Positions 39,532-47,525 of a stretch of 47,570 nt of DNA are shown piece by piece. Source of the DNA: VBAS01 sp964508655 (GTDB lineage: Bacteria; Bacteroidota; Bacteroidia; Chitinophagales; Chitinophagaceae); NCBI GenBank assembly GCA_964508655.1, contig CAZDUO010000027.1, positions 1-47,570 on the forward strand. Direction: 5' to 3'. Made by a program: the position numbers and the translations under genes. The notes beneath the pieces are model-generated. The model worked only from the letters and a program-made list of their open reading frames with translations. It did not search any database and had not been told where the DNA came from. Position 1 is the first letter of the stretch. Every line of letters starts with the position of its first letter.

Positions 39532-40587
39532 ATGAAAAAACTGCTTGTTTATCTTGCTGCATTTCCTGCATGCCTGCTGTCATTTTCCCAGCCACAATTA
39601 ATTTTAAAAAGCGGCCCGAAGGGATTATATATTGAACATACTGTGGAGCCGAAGCAGGGATTGTTTCCTATCGGCCGCATGTACAGTGTGCACCCGCGGC
39701 TTATTGCCCATTACAACGGGCTTGATTTTAACAAAGGGCTGGCAATCGGTCAGCAAATAAAAATTCCACTTTCGGATACCAATTTCAGCCAGCAGGTATT
39801 TGCGGGAGTGCCGGTATATTACCAGCCATCAGAAAAAGAGAGCCTGGCCAACATCAGTGTGAAGTACAGGGCGCCCATCAGTAATCTTCGTGCCTGGAAT
39901 AAATTAAACAACGGCACAGTGGCCGCCGGCACAAAACTCATTATCGGGTTTCTGCTCACCAGCGAAATGCAGGACAGGGTGGTGAAAACAGCCATTGAAG
40001 AAGAATCTGTTTCTAATGTAAAAAAGCAGGAAGCGCTGAAAAACGAACAGCCCATTCCTCAGGTAAAAAATGAAATTTCCGAAAACAAAAAAACGGAACC
40101 GGTGGCAGTAACAGAAGAGATAAAAAAACCCGAACCCAAAATAAAAAAGGAAGAACCCAAAAAGACTGAGCCGGAAATAAAGAAAGAAGAAACACAGGTG
40201 AAAGAACAACCGCAAAAAGAACAGACAACCGTCATTAAGCAGCAGGATATGAAAGACCTTGAGGGCGACGGATATTTCAAAACACATTTTTACCAGCAGG
40301 TAAAATCTTCACCCCTGACCAAAGAACAAACAGTGACTTCCTCCATTTTCAAAACTACCAGCGGCTGGCAGGATGCAAAATACTACCTGCTCATCAATGC
40401 AGTGGAGCCGGGTACCATTGTAAAAATCACCAATCCTTCCAACGGGAAAATGATTTTTGCCAAAGTGCTTTATGGCATGGATAAAATCAGGGAAAACCAG
40501 GGTGTGGAAATCCGCATCAACGATGCCGCCGCCACTGTACTTGCAGTTACAGAAACAGATAAGTTTATTCTGAAATTGAATTATTGA
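39532..40587 (+). CDS. Secreted LysM-like cell-wall-associated protein
   Basis: 351 residues from the ATG at 39532, which opens a signal peptide (KKLLVYLAAFPACLLSFSQ). Two LysM-like units follow: YIEHTVEPKQGLFPIGRMYS...IGQQIKIPL at about 32-80 and YYQPSEKESLANISVKYRAP...GTKLIIGFL at about 95-140. Then comes a Lys/Glu/Pro-rich spacer (about 165-235) and a C-terminal domain that looks like an RlpA-type beta-barrel (TSSIFKTTSGWQDAKYYLLI...NPSNGKMIFAKVL). It may bind peptidoglycan at the cell surface. A CATCTTTG element lies 18 bases before the start. It is convergent with the FemAB-like gene. Confidence 0.78.
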   Translation: MKKLLVYLAAFPACLLSFSQPQLILKSGPKGLYIEHTVEPKQGLFPIGRMYSVHPRLIAHYNGLDFNKGLAIGQQIKIPLSDTNFSQQVFAGVPVYYQPSEKESLANISVKYRAPISNLRAWNKLNNGTVAAGTKLIIGFLLTSEMQDRVVKTAIEEESVSNVKKQEALKNEQPIPQVKNEISENKKTEPVAVTEEIKKPEPKIKKEEPKKTEPEIKKEETQVKEQPQKEQTTVIKQQDMKDLEGDGYFKTHFYQQVKSSPLTKEQTVTSSIFKTTSGWQDAKYYLLINAVEPGTIVKITNPSNGKMIFAKVLYGMDKIRENQGVEIRINDAAATVLAVTETDKFILKLNY

Positions 40588-40605
40588 TTTGGGCAAAGTC
40601 ATTTT

Positions 40606-41523
40606 TCAGTTCTTAAAAAGACGAACATACCAGGGGAGCCTGTTAATTTTCAGCGCCGGGTAAATTTCTTCCTTTGCGCCAAAGCCGCTGTAAAAAAATG
40701 CGAGGTTGCGGATGTCGGAGCCTTCGAAGTCAAGAATCATTTCGCTGCCGGCGTAATCTTTTATAAAAGCATCAATGAGTGCATGCGAAGCGCCAAGGGT
40801 TCTGCCATCAGGATGATTGCCCACGAGGATATAATAGGCCCGGTTGTGCGAAAAAAAGAAAATGCAGGATGCCAGCAGCCGGTTTTGAGAATCCACCATA
40901 CCATACACCTCAGCTTCTTTTCTTGTAGCCAAAAAAGCATACAGCTTTTTAAAGTTGGAATAGTCTTGCTCCTTTGCAGCGCCGGGATGTTTCATTTGCT
41001 GGCTGCATAAGCTGATTACATCATCTGCAGTAATTTCCCTGCTGACCCGGCAGCCAGGAAGTGCAGCTCTTGCGATATTCCGTTTGTGGTTGTCGCGGTA
41101 CAAATTAAAAAGCGTGTTATAGTCTTTATGCAGGTCAAGCGTATAGTTTATTCTCGGGTAAAAATGACTGCTTGCGGCCGGGAAATTATTCGCCGTGTTC
41201 AGTGATATTTCAACCAGCCGGAATTTTTCAGGGATAGCCTGAATGAATGTTGAAACCAGTTCTTCAGAAATGATGCTGCTGAAAATACCCAGCGAAGCAG
41301 TAAAGGCCGGCTGGTATAAATAATAAAAACCATATTTCCGGTTCCATGTCAGCGGCATCACGGCTTCGTAATCATCCAGCACCAGCGCATCCCAGTTTTT
41401 TGCCATCGTGTCCAGGTAAAATGAATAAGCATAAATGAGCCCGTTGGAGGCAGTGGCAACCCGGGTATCCCATTTTGATTTGTCAATCTCTTTGTTTGGC
41501 AGATAGCGTATCAGGCTGTTCAT
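40606..41523 (-). CDS. FemAB/GNAT-like acyltransferase, hypothetical
   Basis: A 305-residue protein with two GNAT-like halves. The first has ALVLDDYEAVMPLTWNRKYG and the second YGMVDSQNRLLASCIFFFSH, GASHALIDAFIKDYAGSEMI and LDFEGSDIRNLAFFYSGFGA, the pattern of FemAB-type aminoacyl/acetyl transferases. The substrate is unknown; peptidoglycan or polysaccharide modification is inference from family and neighbours. Its ATG overlaps the M1 peptidase stop by one base (TGATG), so the two are translationally coupled. Confidence 0.75.
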   Translation of the reverse strand: MNSLIRYLPNKEIDKSKWDTRVATASNGLIYAYSFYLDTMAKNWDALVLDDYEAVMPLTWNRKYGFYYLYQPAFTASLGIFSSIISEELVSTFIQAIPEKFRLVEISLNTANNFPAASSHFYPRINYTLDLHKDYNTLFNLYRDNHKRNIARAALPGCRVSREITADDVISLCSQQMKHPGAAKEQDYSNFKKLYAFLATRKEAEVYGMVDSQNRLLASCIFFFSHNRAYYILVGNHPDGRTLGASHALIDAFIKDYAGSEMILDFEGSDIRNLAFFYSGFGAKEEIYPALKINRLPWYVRLFKN

Positions 41524-44393
41524 CAGAAGTCGAGCTCCCGGTTGATTTTGCGCAGGCTGAAGTTAGAAAAATCTATGCTGAATGAAATTGTTTTCCATAT
41601 CCGTCCTTTTTTTTCCAGCACACTTTGAATGTAATCTTTGTAAATTTTGCTGTACAAAACGGGTACATAGATATTCACCGTGCCTGCCAGTGCCGAAACC
41701 TGGAACCCGGCATCAAAGATAAAGCGGTCGAGGTTGGCATCCCGTTTCCATGCTTCGGCATACGTGCCGATATCGGCAAAAAGTTTCAGCGGAATTTTTA
41801 CAGGCAGTAACGATAGCGGGTTCATGCCAGACGGAACTGTGGTTGTGAAATTAACTGCCGCCAGCCAGTCATCCGACTTGCCCACTTTTTCTGCATACAG
41901 GTCGGTTCGCACTTTAAAACCGCCGTCACGCACCATAATCTGCTGGCTGGGCAGTTTGCTGAATTTGTTGCGGCCAATGAAATAATCACTGTAAGTGTAA
42001 TCTTCAAAGCCGTTGGCGCCGGTCATGTTCAGGTGATAGCGGTCGGTGGCAAACTGTTTGGAAATGGTCTTTGAACCCAGGTAAAAGAATTTGCCGGCAA
42101 ACAGGCGCACCTGCAAGCCGCCATCTTTCGGATAATTGAAAAAATAATTTCCGGTAAAAGCAGTGCGTACAAAATCTTTTCCGTGTTCCAGGTTCAATTC
42201 AGCCTTGTAAGGATAAAGTACCCGGAAATTTTCAACAACTATTTTCAGTTGCTGCAAGCTGCGGCTGTCGCTTACAGTTTTTACATTTTGGAGAATGCTG
42301 GTGTCAGTGCCGTTAATTATCGAATCGTAAGAAATCCGGAATGCTTCTTCGCTGAAGAAAAAAGATTTCCATTGTATATACCGGTTCATTGTGCTGCGGG
42401 CATTTTTTTCCTGCAGTGTAAATCGCAGGCCGGGTACAATTTTATGAAAACCCGTCTTTACCATTTCGCCGTCTTCTTTTTCAAATTCGTTCATGGAAAA
42501 TGCGGAGGCATTCAAAAAGAAATCCATTTTACTTATTGTACCTGCAGCCGGGAAGAGAGAATAATTGAACCTGGCAATACCGTTCCAGGTTTTTGCCCCT
42601 GTAGAGTACATCGGCGCTGCGAAAAACCGGAAGCGGGAGGGTGGTAATTTATAATTGGTAATGAAAGCGCCGATCATAAATTTATCATAGCTGTTCATCC
42701 CCACTGCCGGCGACAAAAGCAGCAAGTCTTTAGATGGATTTCTTATATATGAAGCAATTGAATTTGCAGAAAGCGGAAAAACGGTCTTCAGCCCTTTGCG
42801 TTCCATTCCGGGCAGAATGCCTTTTTTTTCCAGCAGCGAAAATTCTTCATCCAGCTTTTGCCCGCTTGTTTCTTCCAGCACTTTTTTAAAGTCTTCCGGG
42901 TATGGATGGCGGAACCGCCACTGCCGGAAATACTGCTGCAAAGCTCTGTCCAATGCTTCCTGGCCGAGTTTTTTCTCCAGCAGCTCCATCCAGGCACCGG
43001 TTTTATAATACGCAATCAGGTTATAATTCACCTGGGAAAAATTTTCTGATGCAGTAGCTATCGGCTGGTCTTTTTTTAGGGCGGCTTTTGTTTCAAACAG
43101 CAGCTTCATGGCATCCTGTATTGAAAAACTTTGCCTGCCAAAATGCAATTCACCTTCGCTGCCGTATTTCCGGCGGCTGTAGCGGTTATCATAATACGTA
43201 TTGATGCCTTCATCCATCCAGGGATGCAGCCTTTCGTTGCTGGCAAGTATTCCATAAAACCAGTTGTGGCTCACTTCATGTGCAATGGTGAAGTCAAGCA
43301 TTTTCTCATTGTTCATGGGCGATATCACAGTGATAGTGGGATATTCCATTCCGCCACCGAAACTTTCGGGTCCCTGCACGGCGCTTACCACGTTGTAAGG
43401 ATATTCGCCAATCCACTCACTACGGGTGCGGATGGCGTCTTTCAGAAACTGGATACTGTTGGTCCATACATTTTTGTGCTGTGCTGTGTAATATGAATAG
43501 GCAGTTACGATTTTACCGGAAAAAAGGCGGCAGGTATCCTGTTTTACTATAAACCGTTTGTCGGCAAACCAGGCAAAATCATGAATGTTGTTTTGAATAA
43601 AGGTCAGTGTTTTTGTTTGCGAAGAGGAGGGAGGGAACTCCTGTATAACTGTTTGCATCTGCCCGGATTTGGTTTTTACTTTTTCTTTCTGCGGTTCCCA
43701 GGAAAAGGATGCTCTGCCCCTCAGCCATTTTTTTTCTTCTTCATTCTGCAATTCGCCTGTGGCAGCCACCACATAATTATCAGGTAAAGTAATCGTCACT
43801 TCAAAATTTCCGAATTCGCTGTAGTATTCTCCCTGGTCAAGGTAAGGCATCGGGTGCCAGCCCTGGCGGTCGTATACGGCAGGTTTGGGATACCATTGCG
43901 TCACCTGGTAACTCTGTCCTGCATGTCCGCCGCGGGAAAAATTATAAGGAAGCTGAACATGGAAAGGAGTTGTTATAAATATTTTTTCACCCGGAGGCAA
44001 AGGGGCCGGTAAAATGAGCCTGATAATATCACTATGCTGCGGGTGATCTTCCGTGGTGGCCGTTTGGTTGTTTACTTTAAACTCCAGCCGGTTGATATAG
44101 CCGCGGTTTTCCTGGCCGGTAAAATAAAATAAAGTGTTACCGTTCTCAAGCAACTGATCGCTGAAAGCGGTTTTATCATTTTTATACGCATTGGGCCACA
44201 GGTGAAACCAGATAAACTTCAGCGTGTCGGGTGAATGGTTGAAATATTCGATTTTTTCAAAACCATCCAGTGTATGCTCTTTATCATTCAACGAAACGTG
44301 CATGTTGTAATTAACCTGCTGCTGCCAGTATTGGGGGTAAGTTGCGAGCCATGAGCCATGAGCTGCAAGCAGGAGGAAAAGGATTTTTCTCAA
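41523..44393 (-). CDS. M1-family metallopeptidase (aminopeptidase-like), exported
   Basis: A zinc metallopeptidase of about 956 residues. The zinc motif is HEVSHNWFYG (43280-43266), followed by WMDEGINTYYDNR with the third ligand Glu; GGGMEYPTI is the exopeptidase motif. The N-terminal M1 beta domain comes before it. The C-terminal 350 residues are strand-rich and not recognised. The start is put at the TTG 44393, because it begins a good signal peptide (RKILFLLLAAHGSWLA). The longer frame to the ATG at 44450 has an acidic 19-residue N-terminus encoded in part by a TCCCGAT palindrome. It probably acts in the periplasm or at the surface. Confidence 0.88.
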   Translation of the reverse strand: MRKILFLLLAAHGSWLATYPQYWQQQVNYNMHVSLNDKEHTLDGFEKIEYFNHSPDTLKFIWFHLWPNAYKNDKTAFSDQLLENGNTLFYFTGQENRGYINRLEFKVNNQTATTEDHPQHSDIIRLILPAPLPPGEKIFITTPFHVQLPYNFSRGGHAGQSYQVTQWYPKPAVYDRQGWHPMPYLDQGEYYSEFGNFEVTITLPDNYVVAATGELQNEEEKKWLRGRASFSWEPQKEKVKTKSGQMQTVIQEFPPSSSQTKTLTFIQNNIHDFAWFADKRFIVKQDTCRLFSGKIVTAYSYYTAQHKNVWTNSIQFLKDAIRTRSEWIGEYPYNVVSAVQGPESFGGGMEYPTITVISPMNNEKMLDFTIAHEVSHNWFYGILASNERLHPWMDEGINTYYDNRYSRRKYGSEGELHFGRQSFSIQDAMKLLFETKAALKKDQPIATASENFSQVNYNLIAYYKTGAWMELLEKKLGQEALDRALQQYFRQWRFRHPYPEDFKKVLEETSGQKLDEEFSLLEKKGILPGMERKGLKTVFPLSANSIASYIRNPSKDLLLLSPAVGMNSYDKFMIGAFITNYKLPPSRFRFFAAPMYSTGAKTWNGIARFNYSLFPAAGTISKMDFFLNASAFSMNEFEKEDGEMVKTGFHKIVPGLRFTLQEKNARSTMNRYIQWKSFFFSEEAFRISYDSIINGTDTSILQNVKTVSDSRSLQQLKIVVENFRVLYPYKAELNLEHGKDFVRTAFTGNYFFNYPKDGGLQVRLFAGKFFYLGSKTISKQFATDRYHLNMTGANGFEDYTYSDYFIGRNKFSKLPSQQIMVRDGGFKVRTDLYAEKVGKSDDWLAAVNFTTTVPSGMNPLSLLPVKIPLKLFADIGTYAEAWKRDANLDRFIFDAGFQVSALAGTVNIYVPVLYSKIYKDYIQSVLEKKGRIWKTISFSIDFSNFSLRKINRELDF

Positions 44394-44427
44394 AGGATGG
44401 AATTTGATTTCAAAAATAAACTCAAAT

Positions 44428-44470
44428 CCCGATATTTCATCGGGATGCAAACAGAAATCTAAAATCTCTA
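44428..44470. repeat. TCCCGAT palindrome plus AAATCTAAAATC word
   Basis: TCCCGATATTTCATCGGGA at 44428-44446, then AAATCTAAAATCTC at about 44456-44469. It lies between the sugar transferase stop and the M1 peptidase start and supplies the false upstream ATG at 44450. Confidence 0.75.
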
Positions 44471-45895
44471 TTTTCCTTTTCCCAGGAAAATTATCCGCAG
44501 TGTCTGTACCAGGATTTTGAAGTCAAGCGCCAGGGAAATGTTTTCGATATAAAGCAGGTCGTAGCGGCTGCGTTCAATTATTTCTTCCACATTTTCGGCG
44601 TAGCCAAACTTAACCATGCCCCAGCTGGTAAGTCCCGGTTTCACTTTCAGCAGGTATTTGTAATAAGGAAATTTTTCCACCACCTGGTCAATAAAAAATT
44701 TTCTTTCTGGCCGCGGGCCTACCAGGCTCATTTCCCCTTTCAGGATATTCCAGAGCTGCGGCAGTTCATCAATCCGCCATTTGCGCATGGTACGGCCCCA
44801 GGGTGTAATCCGCGGGTCGTTTTCTGAAGAAAGGGCCGGCCCGTCTTTTTCTGCTTCCACAATCATGGAGCGGAATTTATACAATGTAAATGGGCGGCCT
44901 TTGCAGCCTGTTCGCTGCTGGCGGAAAATTACCGGCCCCGGCGATGATAGTTTTACCCTGATGGCCGCATAGAGGAATAGCGGTGAAAGCAACAAGACAC
45001 CGCCGGCTGCCAGCATGATATCAAGTACCTGTTTAATATTTTGCTGCCATTCGGGCATCAGGCCGGTTTTCAATTCAATTAATACGGCGCCGAAAACATT
45101 GCTTGTTTTTACCGAGCCGGCAAGTATATCCAGTGTGTCGGGTAGAATTTTTATCTCCACATCTTTTTCGCTGAGCCGCTCGATGATGTTCTCGAGCAGT
45201 TGCTGCTCCGGTTTTTCCAGGGCAATCACTACCTGCTTTACTTTTTTTTCTTCAATTATCTTTTCCAGGGATTGCAGGTTGCCCAGGGCTGGCAATGAAA
45301 AAAACAATCCGTTTTTTCCACTGCTGCCTGTACTGGTGAATCCGATATAATGGTAACCGGTATCACGAAAGCTTTTTTCTGTTTCCCGGAAAATCCGCAA
45401 AGCTGTTTCATCTTTTCCAACCAGGAGGGTATTGAATAAAACTTTGCCTGTACGTAATTGTTTTTTTACAAGGCCCAGGATAAACATGCGGCCGGAGAGG
45501 GTGAGAAGGAAATGAATGGCCAGCAGGGAAAAGAAAGCAGTATAATAATAACGGTAGTTATCCGTAATGTTTTTTATATCGTTTAGTATGATGGCAAAAT
45601 AAAGAACGGCGGCCCCGAGCAGGCTGCAAACAAAAGTGACGGTAAACTCCTGCAATTTTGATTTTTTGTAAAGCGATTGATAAGTGCCTGCCAGCGCATA
45701 CAGTGTCACCCATGATAAGGGTACCAGTGTAATGCCTTTCCAGAAATTGGGGTCAATATTCAGTTGGCCCCGGTCACTCACCTGCAGGCCGAGAAAATAT
45801 TTGCGCAGGAAAAAAAGCAGCGCCCATGCAAGGGCCGCCGTAAAATAATCAGCCACGATGTACCAGGCGATATGAAGGGGTTTGATTTGCTTCAT
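44468..45895 (-). CDS. Polyprenyl glycosylphosphotransferase (exopolysaccharide initiation)
   Basis: A 475-residue bacterial sugar transferase of the WbaP/WcaJ/PglC group, which starts polysaccharide synthesis by placing a sugar-phosphate on undecaprenyl phosphate. There are about four N-terminal membrane helices, a CoA-binding-like central domain (NTLLVGKDETALRIFRETEK, residues of about 152-171), a fifth membrane helix near 280, and the catalytic domain with SSPGPVIFRQQRTG, TLYKFRSM, DELPQLWNILKGEMSLVGPR and KPGLTSWG. The start overlaps the Gfo/Idh stop by one base, so the two genes are coupled. The sugar cannot be told. Confidence 0.93.
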   Translation of the reverse strand: MKQIKPLHIAWYIVADYFTAALAWALLFFLRKYFLGLQVSDRGQLNIDPNFWKGITLVPLSWVTLYALAGTYQSLYKKSKLQEFTVTFVCSLLGAAVLYFAIILNDIKNITDNYRYYYTAFFSLLAIHFLLTLSGRMFILGLVKKQLRTGKVLFNTLLVGKDETALRIFRETEKSFRDTGYHYIGFTSTGSSGKNGLFFSLPALGNLQSLEKIIEEKKVKQVVIALEKPEQQLLENIIERLSEKDVEIKILPDTLDILAGSVKTSNVFGAVLIELKTGLMPEWQQNIKQVLDIMLAAGGVLLLSPLFLYAAIRVKLSSPGPVIFRQQRTGCKGRPFTLYKFRSMIVEAEKDGPALSSENDPRITPWGRTMRKWRIDELPQLWNILKGEMSLVGPRPERKFFIDQVVEKFPYYKYLLKVKPGLTSWGMVKFGYAENVEEIIERSRYDLLYIENISLALDFKILVQTLRIIFLGKGK

Positions 45896-46875
45896 CAGCG
45901 GGTAATAACATTGTCCCCGATTTTTTGCAGTACCTGGTGAGCCACATCCATGGCCAGCAGCCCGTCAATTTCAGAAACAATGGTTCGGGTATTTTTTTCA
46001 ATGGCATTCTTGAATTCTTCCAGTTCTTTTTTGATGGCATTCACTTCAGGTACCGGCGGGTTGCTGATGGCAATACTACGTTTGCCGTTCAGTGTATCGA
46101 TATCGAAAGTAAACACGTTGGCTTCATCGGTTTCATCTTCTTTCAGCTTTATTACTTCCGTTTTTTTGTTAAGGAAATCAATGCCGATGTAAGCATCTTT
46201 CTGAAACAGGCGGATTTTCCGCATCTTCTTCATCGAAATGCGGGAGGCAGTCAGGTTGGCCACGCAGCCATTGTTGAATTCAATTCTCACGTTGGCAATG
46301 TCGGGTGTTTCGGTCATCACTGCCACGCCGCTGGCCGAAATATTTTTTACATCGCTTTTCACAATGCTCAGGATGATGTCAATGTCATGAATCATCAGGT
46401 CAAGTATCACACTCACTTCAGTTCCCCGCGGGTTGAACTGTGCCAGCCGGTGCACCTCGATAAACATCGGGTTCAGCTTCAGGCTTTTTATGGCAAGAAA
46501 AGCGGGGTTGAAACGCTCCACATGACCCACCTGCAATTTGACATTGGATTCTTTTACCAGCTTTACCAGTGTATGTGCTTCCTCCATGGTATGGGCCAGT
46601 GGCTTTTCCACAAAAACATGCTTGCCTTTTTTAATAGCTTTCTCGCAAAGCATGAAATGATGATCCGTTGGCGCCACTATATCGGCAGCGTCAATTGCAT
46701 TCAACAGTTCATCTGCATCGGCAAACCGTTTCAAACCATACATAGCGGCTGCTTCACCTGCATTTTTATCACCGGGGTCGTAAAAGCCGGTAATTTCCAC
46801 ACCCGGAATTTCTTTCCAGTTATTCAAATGAAATTTTCCCAGGTGACCTACGCCAAAAACGCCGACTTTAAGCAT
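45895..46875 (-). CDS. Gfo/Idh/MocA-family oxidoreductase
   Basis: A 326-residue NAD(P)-dependent sugar oxidoreductase. The Rossmann motif is KVGVFGVGHLGKFHLNNWKE at the N-terminus, with the family EKPLAHTMEEAH near residue 96 (Lys of EKP catalytic). DLMIHDIDIILSIV near 162 carries the conserved His/Asp of the active site. Members close to sugar transferases often make UDP-sugar derivatives such as N-acetyl-hexosaminuronates; this is inference. A TATTTTTG promoter element lies about 20 bases before the ATG. It is the first gene of the minus-strand run to the FemAB-like gene. Confidence 0.9.
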   Translation of the reverse strand: MLKVGVFGVGHLGKFHLNNWKEIPGVEITGFYDPGDKNAGEAAAMYGLKRFADADELLNAIDAADIVAPTDHHFMLCEKAIKKGKHVFVEKPLAHTMEEAHTLVKLVKESNVKLQVGHVERFNPAFLAIKSLKLNPMFIEVHRLAQFNPRGTEVSVILDLMIHDIDIILSIVKSDVKNISASGVAVMTETPDIANVRIEFNNGCVANLTASRISMKKMRKIRLFQKDAYIGIDFLNKKTEVIKLKEDETDEANVFTFDIDTLNGKRSIAISNPPVPEVNAIKKELEEFKNAIEKNTRTIVSEIDGLLAMDVAHQVLQKIGDNVITR

Positions 46876-46894
46876 GAAAAAAAAATTGACTGTT

Positions 46895-46902
46895 CAAAAA
46901 TA
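46895..46902 (-). promoter_or_regulatory. -7 promoter element of the Gfo/Idh-glycosylphosphotransferase run
   Basis: The minus strand reads TATTTTTG, matching TAnnTTTG, 20 bases before the ATG at 46875. No -33 TTTG was found at the usual spacing. Confidence 0.5.
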
Positions 46903-46928
46903 TAGTAAAACATGAAGGGCTAGATAAT

Positions 46929-46953
46929 AAAAAAGTCTCAGCGCTTCTGAGAC
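46929..46953 (-). terminator. Terminator of tRNA-Asp
   Basis: On the minus strand GTCTCAG and CTGAGAC form a 7-base stem around AAGCG, followed by six T (46934 down to 46929). It follows the tRNA by about 40 bases. The Gfo/Idh promoter lies after it. Confidence 0.85.
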
Positions 46954-46993
46954 CTTTTGCAGACCGGACTCCGATTGAATCGGGGCGACTTAG

Positions 46994-47067
46994 CGGACCG
47001 GACGGGACTCGAACCCGCGACCTCCGCCGTGACAGGGCGGCATTCTAACCAACTGAACTACCGATCC
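46994..47067 (-). tRNA. tRNA-Asp (GTC)
   Basis: A full 74-base cloverleaf on the minus strand. The acceptor GGATCGG pairs with CCGGTCC (one G-U), the D-arm is GTTCAGTTGGTTAGAAT, the anticodon stem/loop is GCCGC-CCTGTCAC-GGCGG with anticodon GTC, and the T-arm is GCGGGTTCGAGTCCCGT. The discriminator is G, as expected for tRNA-Asp. CCA is not encoded. It has its own promoter and terminator. Confidence 0.97.
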
Positions 47068-47090
47068 GTTCCCTTAAAATTTTGGGATGG

Positions 47091-47122
47091 CAAAGATAAC
47101 CTTGTATGGTTTTGTTGCCAAA
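47091..47122 (-). promoter_or_regulatory. Promoter of tRNA-Asp
   Basis: On the minus strand TTTG (47122-47119), a 20-base spacer, and TATCTTTG (47098-47091). This is identical in boxes and spacing to the S10 promoter; the expected start lies about 15 bases before the tRNA. Confidence 0.8.
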
Positions 47123-47219
47123 AGATTTTCGGTCAATTATTTCACACGTGACAGCTGAATGGCCGAATAGAATTACCGGACGATGAAAGGATTGCGACCC
47201 GCCTGCCGAAGTCTTGTGC

Positions 47220-47266
47220 GGCCTGCTTTCGCCATAGCTTCAGCGAAGGCAAGCGGGCAGGCGCAA
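47220..47266 (-). repeat. Dispersed repeat, copy 2 (compact)
   Basis: On the minus strand TTGCGCCTGCCCGCTTGCCT...GCTGA, then after two bases CTATGGCGAAAGCAGGCC. It matches 27777-27853 in two blocks. It lies in the 279-bp tRNA-accA interval, which otherwise holds the tRNA promoter and no gene. Confidence 0.8.
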
Positions 47267-47346
47267 CGAAAGTTCAACCAGGGCGATGCAGCCGGTATCA
47301 TAATCATTCTCATTAAATCCTTACATTCGCCAATCATTTTCAGATT

Positions 47347-47525
47347 ATGCCGTCTAATGCCAACAGACAGTTTTTGGATTTTGAAAAACCAATCAAGGAT
47401 CTTATTGACACCATCGAGAAGTACAAGCATGATTCGGAAAAGAACAAGATGGATATGAGCGAACCGATACGCCAGCTGGAAGAAAGCATCATGCAGAAGC
47501 GGCGGGAAATAACGCAGAACCTTAC
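47347..47525 (+). CDS. accA: Acetyl-CoA carboxylase carboxyltransferase subunit alpha, 5' part
   Basis: Only the first 59 codons are present. FLDFEKPIKDLIDTIEKYK near the start and PIRQLEESIMQKRREITQNL match the N-terminal helical part of AccA (QTFLDFEKPIAELE-type). The frame then runs into adapter sequence, so the remaining codons 60-71 (CLLYTSPSPRD) are artefact. The full enzyme, with AccD, makes malonyl-CoA for fatty-acid synthesis. A TACATTCG promoter-like element lies at 47322-47329. Confidence 0.88.

Noticed and set aside
45925..46905. A 326-codon plus-strand frame antisense to the Gfo/Idh gene
   Set aside because: It is long but mirrors a well-supported dehydrogenase; its His/Phe/Cys-rich composition is typical of an antisense shadow.
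46957..47151. A 64-codon plus-strand frame across the tRNA
   Set aside because: It is the antisense of tRNA-Asp and its terminator; the TGLEPATSAV-type peptide is a familiar artefact of tRNA regions.
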